NCBI RefSeq assembly: GCF_017876155.1
Contig: NZ_JAGINP010000021.1
Location: forward strand, 109,907-173,906
Source: Azospirillum rugosum
GTDB lineage: Bacteria > Pseudomonadota > Alphaproteobacteria > Azospirillales > Azospirillaceae
Reading direction: 5' to 3'
DNA: 64,000 bases
In this document: positions 7,407 through 15,402 of the stretch, one piece after another
How the letters are laid out: each line of letters opens with the position of its first letter
How positions within the stretch are numbered: the stretch's first letter is position 1
Notes under the pieces: model-generated
What the model saw: the letters and a program-made list of their open reading frames with translations, nothing else
Databases searched by the model: none
What the model was told of the DNA's origin: nothing
Position numbers and translations under genes: made by a program

Positions 7407-8606
7407 TCAGGCCGCGACCGGGTCCAGGGCTTCCTGGGTGTGCAGGGCGATCATCTGCTCCTCGTCGGTCGGGATGACGTAGACGGGGATGCGGCTGTTC
7501 GGGGCGGAGATCAGCGGGCCGTTCGCCTCGTTGGCGGCCGGGTCGATGACCACGCCGAGCCAGGCCAGCTTGTCGCCCACCCGCGCCCGCACGGGGGCGG
7601 AGCGTTCGCCGATGCCGGCAGTGAAGACCAGCGCGTCGATGCCGCCCATGGAGGAGGCCAGCGCCCCGGTTTCCTTGGCGATGCGGAAGCAGAACAGCTC
7701 CACCGCCTCCGCCGCGTGGGGGTCGGCGCTCTCCAGCAGGGCGCGCATGTCGTTGGAGACGCTCGACACGCCGAGCAGGCCCGACTTGTTGTAGAGCAGC
7801 TTCTCGATCGCGTCGGCGCCCATGCCCTTCTGGCGCATCAGGTAGATCAGCACGCCGGGGTCGATGGTGCCGCAGCGGGTGCCCATGGGCAGCCCGTCCA
7901 GCGCCGTGAAGCCCATGGTGCTGTCCACGCTGCGCCCGGCGTGGATGGCGCACATGCTGGCGCCGCTGCCGAGATGGGCGACCACCACGCGGCCGTCGCC
8001 CAGCGCGGGGGCCAGTTCCGGCAGGCGGCGGGCGATGTACTCGTAGCTGAGGCCGTGGAAGCCATAGCGGCGCACGCCCTCCTCCGTCAGCTCGCGCGGG
8101 ATGGCGAAGGTCTGCGCCTGCCAGGGCTGGCCGCGGTGGAAGGCGGTGTCGAAACAGGCGACCTGCGGCAGCTCCGGATGCGCCTCGGCCAACGCGCGGA
8201 TGGCGGCGAGGTTGTGCGGCTGGTGCAGCGGGGCGAGCGGGACGAAGCCTTCCAACTCCTCCATCACCGCCGGCGTGATCAGGACCGGGGCGGCGTGGCG
8301 CGTCCCGCCATGCACGACGCGGTGGCCGGCGGCGACCAGCTTCGCGCCATCCAGATGCCCCTCGATCCAGTCGAGCAGGAAGCTCAGCAGAGCGGTGCGG
8401 TCGGACGGCTCGTCGGCTCCCCAGGAGCGCTCGCCGAGCGGGCGCTTGTGGGTGTCCTTGGCCTCGAATTTCGGCGCCGTGCCGATGCCCGAGATCTGGC
8501 CGTTGATCGCCACCGCCACCGACTCCCGCCCGGTTTCCCGGAAAACCGAGAATTTCAGGCTGGAGGAGCCGGCGTTGATGACGAGGATGGCGTTTCCTGT
8601 GCTCAT
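7407..8606 (-). CDS. ackA: Acetate kinase
   Basis: A 399-residue enzyme of normal family length that interconverts acetyl phosphate + ADP and acetate + ATP in the cytosol. Hallmarks are the N-terminal phosphate-binding segment ILVINAGSSSLKFSVF (7-22), HRVVHGG (about 108-114), VACFDTAFH with the catalytic Asp, HLGSGASMCAI, and the C-terminal TAGIGE. The ATG at 8606 follows AGGAGGTTTC. It is the second gene of an operon, 26 bp after the phosphotransacetylase-type gene, so acyl phosphate made there feeds directly here. A terminator follows. Confidence 0.97.
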   Translation of the reverse strand: MSTGNAILVINAGSSSLKFSVFRETGRESVAVAINGQISGIGTAPKFEAKDTHKRPLGERSWGADEPSDRTALLSFLLDWIEGHLDGAKLVAAGHRVVHGGTRHAAPVLITPAVMEELEGFVPLAPLHQPHNLAAIRALAEAHPELPQVACFDTAFHRGQPWQAQTFAIPRELTEEGVRRYGFHGLSYEYIARRLPELAPALGDGRVVVAHLGSGASMCAIHAGRSVDSTMGFTALDGLPMGTRCGTIDPGVLIYLMRQKGMGADAIEKLLYNKSGLLGVSSVSNDMRALLESADPHAAEAVELFCFRIAKETGALASSMGGIDALVFTAGIGERSAPVRARVGDKLAWLGVVIDPAANEANGPLISAPNSRIPVYVIPTDEEQMIALHTQEALDPVAA

Positions 8607-8632
8607 GGCGGAAACCTCCTATTCCCGGCCGG

Positions 8633-10075
8633 TCACTCGGCCGCGGCGGCGGCGCCGCGACGGCGGGCGGCGGCCGACAGCACAGCCACGGCGCAGCTCG
8701 CCAGGCGGGTGCGGACGTTGTCGGCGCGGCTGGTCAGGATGATCGGAACGCGCGCGCCCAGCACGATGCCGGCGGCGTCGGAATTGGCCAGGAAGGACAG
8801 CTGCTTGGCCAGCATGTTGCCGGCCTCCAGGTCCGGGACCAGCAGGATGTCGGCCTTGCCGGCGACGTCGGACGTGATGCCCTTGGTCTTGGCGGCTTCC
8901 AGGCTGATGGCGTTGTCGAAGGCCAGCGGGCCGTCGAGGATGCCACCCTTGATCTGGCCGCGGTCGGCCATCTTGCACAGCGCGGCGGCTTCCAGCGTGG
9001 AGGCGATCTTCGGGTTCACCGTCTCGACCGCCGACAGGATGGCGACGCGCGGAGTCTCCACGCCCAGCACCTTGGCGAGGTCGATGGCGTTCTGGACGAT
9101 GTCGACCTTGTCTTCCAGCGTCGGGTAGATGTTGATCGCGGCGTCCGTGATCAGCAGCGTGCGCGGGTAGGTCGGGACGTTCATCACGAAGACGTGGCTG
9201 AGCCGCCGGCCGGTGCGCAGGCCGGTCTCCTTGCGGACGACCTCGGCCATCAGTTCGTCGGTGTGCAGGCTGCCCTTCATCACCGCCTCGCACTCGCCGA
9301 CGCGGGCGAGCTTCACGCCGGTCTCGGCCGAGGCGTGGGAGTGCGGCACGTCGACGATGCGGTAGCGGCTGATGTCCAGCCCGTACTGGTCGGCGACCTG
9401 GCGGATCTTGGAGGCCGGGCCGACCAGCACCGGGTCGATCAGGTTGGCTTCCGCCGCCTCGACCGCGCCCTTCAGCGAGGACTCGTCGCAGGGGTGGACG
9501 ACCGCGGTCGGGACCGGCGGCAGGGCTTCGGTCTTGCGCAGCAGCTCGTCATGGCCGTCGTGGCGGATGACCTGGACCTGCGGCAGCTCGTGGGCGGCGC
9601 GGCGGACCTTCTTGGTCGGCGCGATCACCTCGGCGAGGCCGGACACGACCTCCTTGCCGTCCTGGTTGCGGGCGACGCAGTCGAAGACGACGATGTTCTT
9701 CTCGTCGTGCTTCTCCTTGGCGGTGACCGTCACGGTGATGACGTCGCCCAGCCCGACCGGGCGCTTGAAGCGCAGATCCTGGCCCATGTAGATGGTGCCC
9801 GGCCCCGGCAGCAGCGTGCCCAGCACGGCCGAGATCAGCGAGCCCGACCACATGCCATGGCCGATCACCTTGTGGAACAGGCTGTCCGCCGCGTATTCCT
9901 CGTCCAGGTGGGCGGGGTTGATGTCGCCCGAGACGGTCGCGAACAGCTCGATGTCGGACATGGTCAGCCGCCGCGACAGGCTCGCCTGCTGGCCGATCCG
10001 GATTTCTTCGAAGGTGACGTTTTCGATCATGGCGTTCGAGCCGTTCTTGCCCAGGTCGTTCGTGACGGTGTCCAT
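8633..10075 (-). CDS. Phosphate acetyl/butyryltransferase with N-terminal MaoC-like hydratase domain
   Basis: A 480-residue fusion. Residues about 15-140 are a MaoC-like hot-dog domain (FEEIRIGQQASLSRRLTMSD, then DINPAHLDEEYA and GHGMWSGSLISAVLGTLLPG, with the R-specific enoyl-CoA hydratase D/H pattern). Residues about 175-475 are a PTA/PTB domain (VVHPCDESSLKGAVEAAEA, KGSLHTDELMAEVV, LITDAAINIYP, VPDLEAGNMLAKQL). It should convert an acyl-CoA and phosphate to acyl phosphate, which acetate kinase downstream can use. The ATG at 10075 follows AGGAG by 8 bp; the upstream extension of the frame is ignored. Such fusions occur in alphaproteobacteria and may link polyhydroxybutyrate or fatty-acid intermediates to acetyl phosphate. 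Confidence 0.92.
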   Translation of the reverse strand: MDTVTNDLGKNGSNAMIENVTFEEIRIGQQASLSRRLTMSDIELFATVSGDINPAHLDEEYAADSLFHKVIGHGMWSGSLISAVLGTLLPGPGTIYMGQDLRFKRPVGLGDVITVTVTAKEKHDEKNIVVFDCVARNQDGKEVVSGLAEVIAPTKKVRRAAHELPQVQVIRHDGHDELLRKTEALPPVPTAVVHPCDESSLKGAVEAAEANLIDPVLVGPASKIRQVADQYGLDISRYRIVDVPHSHASAETGVKLARVGECEAVMKGSLHTDELMAEVVRKETGLRTGRRLSHVFVMNVPTYPRTLLITDAAINIYPTLEDKVDIVQNAIDLAKVLGVETPRVAILSAVETVNPKIASTLEAAALCKMADRGQIKGGILDGPLAFDNAISLEAAKTKGITSDVAGKADILLVPDLEAGNMLAKQLSFLANSDAAGIVLGARVPIILTSRADNVRTRLASCAVAVLSAAARRRGAAAAAE

Positions 10076-10570
10076 AGAGAAGCTCCTAAATCGGATAGCG
10101 GCCCGGAACCCTTGGGAATCCATACCGTCCTCGGACGGTCCTTGGCCGAATCCTCCCGGCCTGCGGCTTGGGACGGCCGCGGCCTGGTTTTTGGGCCCCG
10201 CCCGCCGTCCCCGGACGGGACGGGCGCGCAAGGCCGGTGGGGCGTCCTGAATAGCGCGGCACCATGAAAGGGATGTGACAGCCGGGGGCGATTCCCGGGC
10301 ATGTTGCGGTGCAACAGTGTCGCACCCCCCGGTCGTCCACGGCCGCCGCGCCCCGGCTCACCCGGTGCCGGCCAACATCGGCTGCCGTCGCGGCCAGCGC
10401 CGCCGTCGGCCACCGAAGTGTTGCCCGAGCACAGTCATACCGCAGCGCAAGATGTCGCCGAATGACCTAGGTCAACGGCGGCGCAACGTACGGGCGCGTT
10501 TACTTTTTGTTAACAACTACAGGCAGGGCGTCCTACGGTCGGTGGACGACGCCTTCCGGCGCCGTCCGTA
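10076..10570. other. 495-bp leader of the pta-ackA operon
   Basis: No supported gene. It lies upstream of the acyltransferase gene and downstream of the CHASE kinase, both on the minus strand, so it must hold the operon promoter and the kinase 3' end. It is GC-rich next to the gene and turns A/T-rich at 10495-10530. I see no clear operator. Confidence 0.5.
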
Positions 10571-12838
10571 TCACACCGGGGTGACGGACTCCGGCTCCTT
10601 GGGGACCGGGTGGAGGCGGTCGCCGATCAGGGGGACGGCGATGGAGAAGACCGTGCCCTTGCCGACGCGCGACCGCACCTCGACCTGGTGGCCGAGGATC
10701 TGCGCGGTGCGCCGCACGATGGACAGGCCGAGGCCGAGGCCGCGCGCGCTGTCGCGCTGGTCGGTGCCGCAGCGGTAGAAATCCTCGAAGATGCGCTGCT
10801 GCTGGTCGGGCGGGATGCCGGGGCCGGTGTCCCACACCTCGATCAGCAGCCGGTCGCCGCGGTGCCGGCAGCCCAGCAGGATGTGCCCCGTGTTCGTGTA
10901 GCGGAGCGCGTTGACGAGCAGGTTGCGCACCATGCGCTCCAGCAGCACCGGGTCGCTGCGCACGATGGCGGAGGTCGGCACCGTCCGCAGGGTCAGCCCC
11001 TTGCCGGCGGCCTGCTCCGTGAACTCCCGCCCCAGCCGTTCGGCGACGTCCTGGAAGGGGAAGACGACCGGGCGCGGCTTCACGTTGCCGGCCTCCAGCG
11101 CCGAGGTGTCGAGCAGCGTGTTGAGCAGCGTGTTGCCCGACGCCAGCGCCTCCCCCAGCTTCTCGGCGACCTCCCGCTGGGCCGGCTCGGTCAGCTTGGA
11201 GGACAGGATGTGGTGGAACAGGCTCATGGCCTGGAAGGGCTGGCGCAGGTCGTGGCTGGCCGCCGCCAGGAAGCGCGACTTCGCCTGGTTGGCGCTTTCC
11301 GCCGCGTCGTGCGCCTCGGCCAGCGCCTCCCGGATCATCGACGCCTCGGTGATGTCGATGGCGGCGCAGATCACGCCGCAAACCGCCCCGGTGTCGTCGC
11401 GCAGCGGCTCCACGATCAGGTCGAAGACCTGGGTGCGGCCGCCGGTGGTCAGGCGAACCTCCTGCCGGACGCCGATGCCGGTCTCCAGCACCGAGCGCTT
11501 GATGCGGTCGAGCATCTCCGCGTCCTGCGGCGCGTAGAGGTCGGCGTGGGTGCGGCCGATGTAGGTCTCGGCCGGACGGGAGGTCTGCGGGTTGTACATC
11601 CAGATGTAGCGCAGGCTACGGTCCTGGCTGAACACCGCGACCCGCGAATGGCGCAACGCCAGCCGGAAGCGCTCCTCGCTTTCGCGCAGCGCCCGCGCCA
11701 TGGCGGCGCGCGCCCGCGCTTCGGTCTGCAGCAGCCGCTTGGCCTGGGCCTCCCGCCGGGTGTAGCCGGCGAGCGCCCCCGTCAGCAGGAAGCCCATGCA
11801 CAGCACCGCCACCGCCGGATAGTCGGCGGGGCCGATGGCGCCGCCGGGCGGCACCTCCAGCACCAGTTGCCAGCGCTGGCCGCCGACGAACAGCGCCTGC
11901 TGGAACAGGGTCGAACCGGCGAGGCGCCGTTCGTCCTCCGCGGTCCAGGGCGCCGGGGCCACGGTCGCCGGGTGCGCCGTCGCGGCCACGGGGCCATCGG
12001 ACAGCATGTCCGGATCGTCGGCCTGCACGGTCGCCAGGCGGCGGGCGCCGTCCGGCCCGGACAGGTCCAGCAGATGGATGCGCCCGCGCGAGGGGTTCGC
12101 CCGCTGCACCGCCTCGACCAGCAGCCGATCGACGTTGAGCACCGAACTCATGAAGCCCGACAGCTGCGCGCAGCGGCTGTCCGGGTTGGCGGTTTCGGCC
12201 ATCGGCCGGTAGACCGGGATGTAGAGGACGATGTTGTGCCCGCCCCATTCGTGCCCCGCCGGGGCGACCGCCTCCGCCGACGCCACGTCGCCGGCACTGC
12301 ACGCACGCTCCAGCACCGCGGCGCGGCCGGGCAGCGACGCGACGTTGAGGCCGACCCCGAAGCCGGATTCCCACTCCGGCTCGATCATCATGTTGACGTC
12401 CAGGGTGCCGTCGGGGGGAAGGTCCGGCGGCAGCGGGCCGAAGGCGTTGCGGACCGTGAAATCCGCCTTGCCGGCCGACCGCATCTCCGCCTCCAGCGCC
12501 GGGACGTCGTGGACCGCCATGCGCCGCACCCAGGCGACCGCGACCATGCTGGGAAACAGCGGCAGCATGGGGCGGATCGCGGCGGAGAAATTGTTGCCGG
12601 TGACCGGCACCTGCCCGGAAAAGGCCGCGCGCAGGGCGTGCAGGAGGAGCGTGTGGCTGTCGATGCGCTCCTTCAAGGCGTCGTGAAGCTGGATGGCCTG
12701 CCGTTCGAACAGGGCGCGCTCCGTCCCCCGGCCGGTGGTGAGCATCTGGACGAAGGCGCCGATCGACAGCAGCAGGCCGGCCGCGACCAGAACCGGCACC
12801 GCCAGCGACCTTCGTCTGTTGCCTGTCCGAACCGCCAT
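10571..12838 (-). CDS. Membrane histidine kinase with CHASE and PAS domains
   Basis: A 755-residue sensor kinase. A transmembrane helix at about 12-34 precedes a periplasmic CHASE domain (about 60-270; RPMLPLFPSMVAVAWVRRM, YIPVYRPM), and a second helix lies near 340-360. A PAS domain (about 390-505) follows, then HisKA with the phospho-acceptor His near 529 in AASHDLRQPFQ, and HATPase_c with VWDTGPGIPPDQQ and GLGLGLSIVRR. There is no receiver, so it must pass phosphate to a separate protein. CHASE domains sense small extracellular ligands; the ligand is unknown. The ATG at 12838 opens MAVRTGNRRRSLAVP, a basic stretch before the helix. It lies 238 bp downstream of a hybrid kinase with the same H-box. 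Confidence 0.92.
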   Translation of the reverse strand: MAVRTGNRRRSLAVPVLVAAGLLLSIGAFVQMLTTGRGTERALFERQAIQLHDALKERIDSHTLLLHALRAAFSGQVPVTGNNFSAAIRPMLPLFPSMVAVAWVRRMAVHDVPALEAEMRSAGKADFTVRNAFGPLPPDLPPDGTLDVNMMIEPEWESGFGVGLNVASLPGRAAVLERACSAGDVASAEAVAPAGHEWGGHNIVLYIPVYRPMAETANPDSRCAQLSGFMSSVLNVDRLLVEAVQRANPSRGRIHLLDLSGPDGARRLATVQADDPDMLSDGPVAATAHPATVAPAPWTAEDERRLAGSTLFQQALFVGGQRWQLVLEVPPGGAIGPADYPAVAVLCMGFLLTGALAGYTRREAQAKRLLQTEARARAAMARALRESEERFRLALRHSRVAVFSQDRSLRYIWMYNPQTSRPAETYIGRTHADLYAPQDAEMLDRIKRSVLETGIGVRQEVRLTTGGRTQVFDLIVEPLRDDTGAVCGVICAAIDITEASMIREALAEAHDAAESANQAKSRFLAAASHDLRQPFQAMSLFHHILSSKLTEPAQREVAEKLGEALASGNTLLNTLLDTSALEAGNVKPRPVVFPFQDVAERLGREFTEQAAGKGLTLRTVPTSAIVRSDPVLLERMVRNLLVNALRYTNTGHILLGCRHRGDRLLIEVWDTGPGIPPDQQQRIFEDFYRCGTDQRDSARGLGLGLSIVRRTAQILGHQVEVRSRVGKGTVFSIAVPLIGDRLHPVPKEPESVTPV

Positions 12839-13076
12839 GGCTTCGTTCCCGCCGGAAACGCTTCAAAGACGATGTATACCGGTTCGGCGGAATGCCCGGA
12901 ACCGAAAAAGGCCCAAAATCCCCCAAAAGGCTTATGGGATTCCAAAATAAAGGAAATACCCGTTCGGCGGAACGATTGTTTGAACGTGTCCAATGCGGCA
13001 AAATGACAAGGCTGCAACGAACACCGATCAATGATTTCGCAACGCACACAAATGCCAACACAAATTGAGTAAACTT

Positions 13077-14597
13077 CTACGATTTTAAGCGATCACGGCC
13101 GAGGAGCCGCGCAACCGCCGCTCGCAGGGCCAGCGCCGCCACCGGCTTGTGCAGCAGGGGATAACCGGACAGGCGCGCCTCGCGCAGGCGCATCGGGTCG
13201 GTGTCGCCGGTCAGGATCAGGCCCGGCACCTCGCTGTCCAGGGCCTTGGCGATCTGGCGGATGGCGACGATCCCGTTCGCCGCACCCTTCAGCCGCAGGT
13301 CGGAGATCACGAGGTCCGGCGCCCGCTCGCCCGGGCCGAGCCGCTCCAGCGCCGCGTCCACCGACTCCGCCCCGATCACCGCGCAGCCCCATTGGTTCAA
13401 CAGGGCTTCCAACGCGGCCAGCACCATGGGGTCATCCTCCACGACCAGCACACGCGCCCGGCTGACGTCGTCCGACCTGACGCCCGGCGCCGACGTCTCG
13501 CCGGCCGGTTCCGGCACGGGCGCCGGGGCGTCCTCCGCGGCGTCGGTCGCGCGGGGCAGGACGACCGCGACCATGGTCCCGCGCCCGGCCACCGAGTCCA
13601 CCTCGATCCGGTGGCCGAGCCGCCGCGCCAGCCCGCGCGCCAGACGCAGACCCAGGTCAATTGTGCCAAGGTCGATGGTCCCTCCCCCGCCCTCCGGCGC
13701 CTCCTCGGTGCCATCCTCCAGATCGCGGCGGAGCGCCTGGAGCTGGTCGGGGGTAAGGCCGCGGCCGGTCGCCCACAGCTCGATGCGCAGGTCGCCGCCG
13801 CGCCGCCGGCAGCCGAGCACCACGCGCCCGCGTTCGGTGTGGCGCAGCGTGTCGCCGACGAAGCCCTGGAGGATGCGCTCCAGCAACGACGCGTCGGTGC
13901 GCACGCGGACGGAGCAGGGAAGCACGGAAAAACGCAGGCCGCGGTCCGCGAACTGCTGCGCGGCGTCGAGCGCGATGCGCGTCAGGATGCCGTTGACCAC
14001 CGGGCTGCCGACGTCCGGCTGGACGAGGCCCGCTTCCAGCCGCACCAGGTCGAAATGGCCGTCCACCATGCCGCGCATGGACTGGATGGCGTTGCCCATC
14101 GCCTTGACCAGATCGCGCAGGGCGGCGTCCGCCGGGCCGCCGGACGCGCCGCCGAGCGCTCCCCGGCCGGGACCGCGCGGGGGGGCGCCGCGGCCGGCGT
14201 CGATCCGGCCTTCCAGCGCGCCGAGCAGAAGCGACAGGGCGGCCAGGGGCTGGCGAAGGTCATGGCTCGCCGCCGCGAACAGCCGGCCGGACGGGTCCGT
14301 CGCCGGAACGGGCGCTGACGGAGCAGCCTTCACGGCGGCGGGCAGGGTCACGCGGCGGACGAAGCCGCCGTCGGACAGCGGCCAGTCGGTCACCGTCACG
14401 CCCGGCGTGCCCCCGGCGCCCTCTCCGTCGAACAGGCAGGCCAGCGCCTCCGGCCGGGCGCCCCGGACCAGCCGCCCCGCGGCGCCGGGACGCTCCGCCG
14501 CGGCCCGGTCCCAGGACAGGAGCCCGCCGGTCGCGTCGAACACCAGGACCGCGCCCGCCTCCTGCCGGTCTTGCCGGATTCCACCGTCCTTGCTCAC
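13077..14597 (-). CDS. Soluble hybrid histidine kinase (HisKA-HATPase-receiver)
   Basis: About 506 residues if the GTG at 14597 is used; it has an AGGGAG site 10 bp upstream. An open frame continues to an ATG at 14750, but the extra 51 residues consist of a DAPV/EAPV repeat and look non-native. Residues about 10-85 are a PAS-like input (AVLVFDATGGLLSWDRAAAE). HisKA carries His112 in AAASHDLRQP, and HATPase_c follows with a degraded N/G1 region (LWATGRGLTPDQLQAL). The receiver occupies 380-500 with Asp433 in LVISDLRLKG and Lys in LLHKPV. The ATPase changes suggest weak kinase activity, so it may act mainly as a phosphatase or relay. Confidence 0.85.
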   Translation of the reverse strand: MSKDGGIRQDRQEAGAVLVFDATGGLLSWDRAAAERPGAAGRLVRGARPEALACLFDGEGAGGTPGVTVTDWPLSDGGFVRRVTLPAAVKAAPSAPVPATDPSGRLFAAASHDLRQPLAALSLLLGALEGRIDAGRGAPPRGPGRGALGGASGGPADAALRDLVKAMGNAIQSMRGMVDGHFDLVRLEAGLVQPDVGSPVVNGILTRIALDAAQQFADRGLRFSVLPCSVRVRTDASLLERILQGFVGDTLRHTERGRVVLGCRRRGGDLRIELWATGRGLTPDQLQALRRDLEDGTEEAPEGGGGTIDLGTIDLGLRLARGLARRLGHRIEVDSVAGRGTMVAVVLPRATDAAEDAPAPVPEPAGETSAPGVRSDDVSRARVLVVEDDPMVLAALEALLNQWGCAVIGAESVDAALERLGPGERAPDLVISDLRLKGAANGIVAIRQIAKALDSEVPGLILTGDTDPMRLREARLSGYPLLHKPVAALALRAAVARLLGRDRLKS

Positions 14598-14683
14598 GGT
14601 CCGGCATCTCCCTGCATGCTTGGGGTCTCGATTGCCTAGCCTACGGCGACTGCCGCCAGGATCAAGCCCGCCATTCGACAGAG

Positions 14684-14731
14684 CCTCCACGGGGGCCTCG
14701 ACGGGGGCATCGACGGGGGCATCGACGGGGG
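14684..14731. repeat. 12-bp tandem repeat, four units
   Basis: Four consecutive units ending in ACGGGGG: CCTCCACGGGGG, CCTCGACGGGGG and two of CATCGACGGGGG. It lies between the divergent hybrid kinase and mmcB. Being a multiple of three it keeps the minus-strand frame open and would encode APV(D/E) tetrapeptides if the kinase started at the upstream ATG at 14750. Confidence 0.9.
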
Positions 14732-14832
14732 ATGAATTGCCCCTTGGCAACGGGGCGGAGTCGGTTCAAGGTTGGGGCTCCGTTCCTGAAGCGTTCTCTT
14801 CAATGCGCCTTAAAACCCCACAGCGTCCCGGA

Positions 14833-15327
14833 ATGACCGATCCCGCCTCCGCCCCCGCCGACGACGCCCCGGACGCGCTTTTTCCGGCCACCGGGGCCAT
14901 ACCTATTTTCCGCGGCGTGCGCCGGGCGCTGGCCGCCCGCGGCTTCGTCAGCATGGCCGAGTTCACGCTGGCCAGCGGTCGCCGGGCCGACGTGCTGGCC
15001 ATCGACGACGCCGGCACCGTCGTGATCGTCGAGGTAAAGAGCGGCGTTCCCGACTTCCGCTCCGACCAGAAGTGGCCGGAATACCAGGACTGGTGCGACG
15101 CCTTCTACTTCGCCGTGGACGACGCCTTCCCGACCGAGCTGATCCCTGATGACTGCGGCCTGATGGTCGCCGACGCCTACGGCGCCGAGATCCTGCGCGA
15201 GCCGCCGGAGCGCCGGCTGGCGCCCGCGCGGCGCAAGACGCTGATCCTGCGGGCGGCCCTGACCGGTGCCGCGCGGCTGCACCGGCTGGAGGATCCGGCC
15301 TTCTCGCAGGACCGCTCCGCGCTCTGA
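14833..15327 (+). CDS. mmcB: MmcB-family DNA repair protein
   Basis: A 164-residue soluble protein matching the MmcB family, described in Caulobacter as a damage-induced repair factor with a PD-(D/E)XK-like fold. The nuclease-type signature is visible: E in MAEFTLASGRRADVLAID, D in RADVLAI, and EVKSG (ExK) in VVIVEVKSGVPDFRSD, followed by WPEYQDWCDAFYFAV. Start is the ATG at 14833 (MTDPASAPADD). It is divergent from the hybrid kinase. An SOS-type operator was looked for upstream but not identified. Confidence 0.88.
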   Translation: MTDPASAPADDAPDALFPATGAIPIFRGVRRALAARGFVSMAEFTLASGRRADVLAIDDAGTVVIVEVKSGVPDFRSDQKWPEYQDWCDAFYFAVDDAFPTELIPDDCGLMVADAYGAEILREPPERRLAPARRKTLILRAALTGAARLHRLEDPAFSQDRSAL

Positions 15328-15402
15328 TCCTTGCCATGAGGGGCCTGCGCCAGACTGTGACCGAACGCCCATGGAAATCGCGGCGCAAGCCGGTATAACG
15401 GG

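Noticed and set aside
10610..13006. 798-codon plus-strand frame opposite the CHASE kinase
   Set aside because: Shadow of the kinase; the minus strand has unmistakable HisKA and HATPase motifs.
14598..14750. ATG at 14750 as the kinase start
   Set aside because: The extra 51 residues are a repeat plus basic low-complexity text; the GTG at 14597 has a better ribosome site. Kept as an alternative only.
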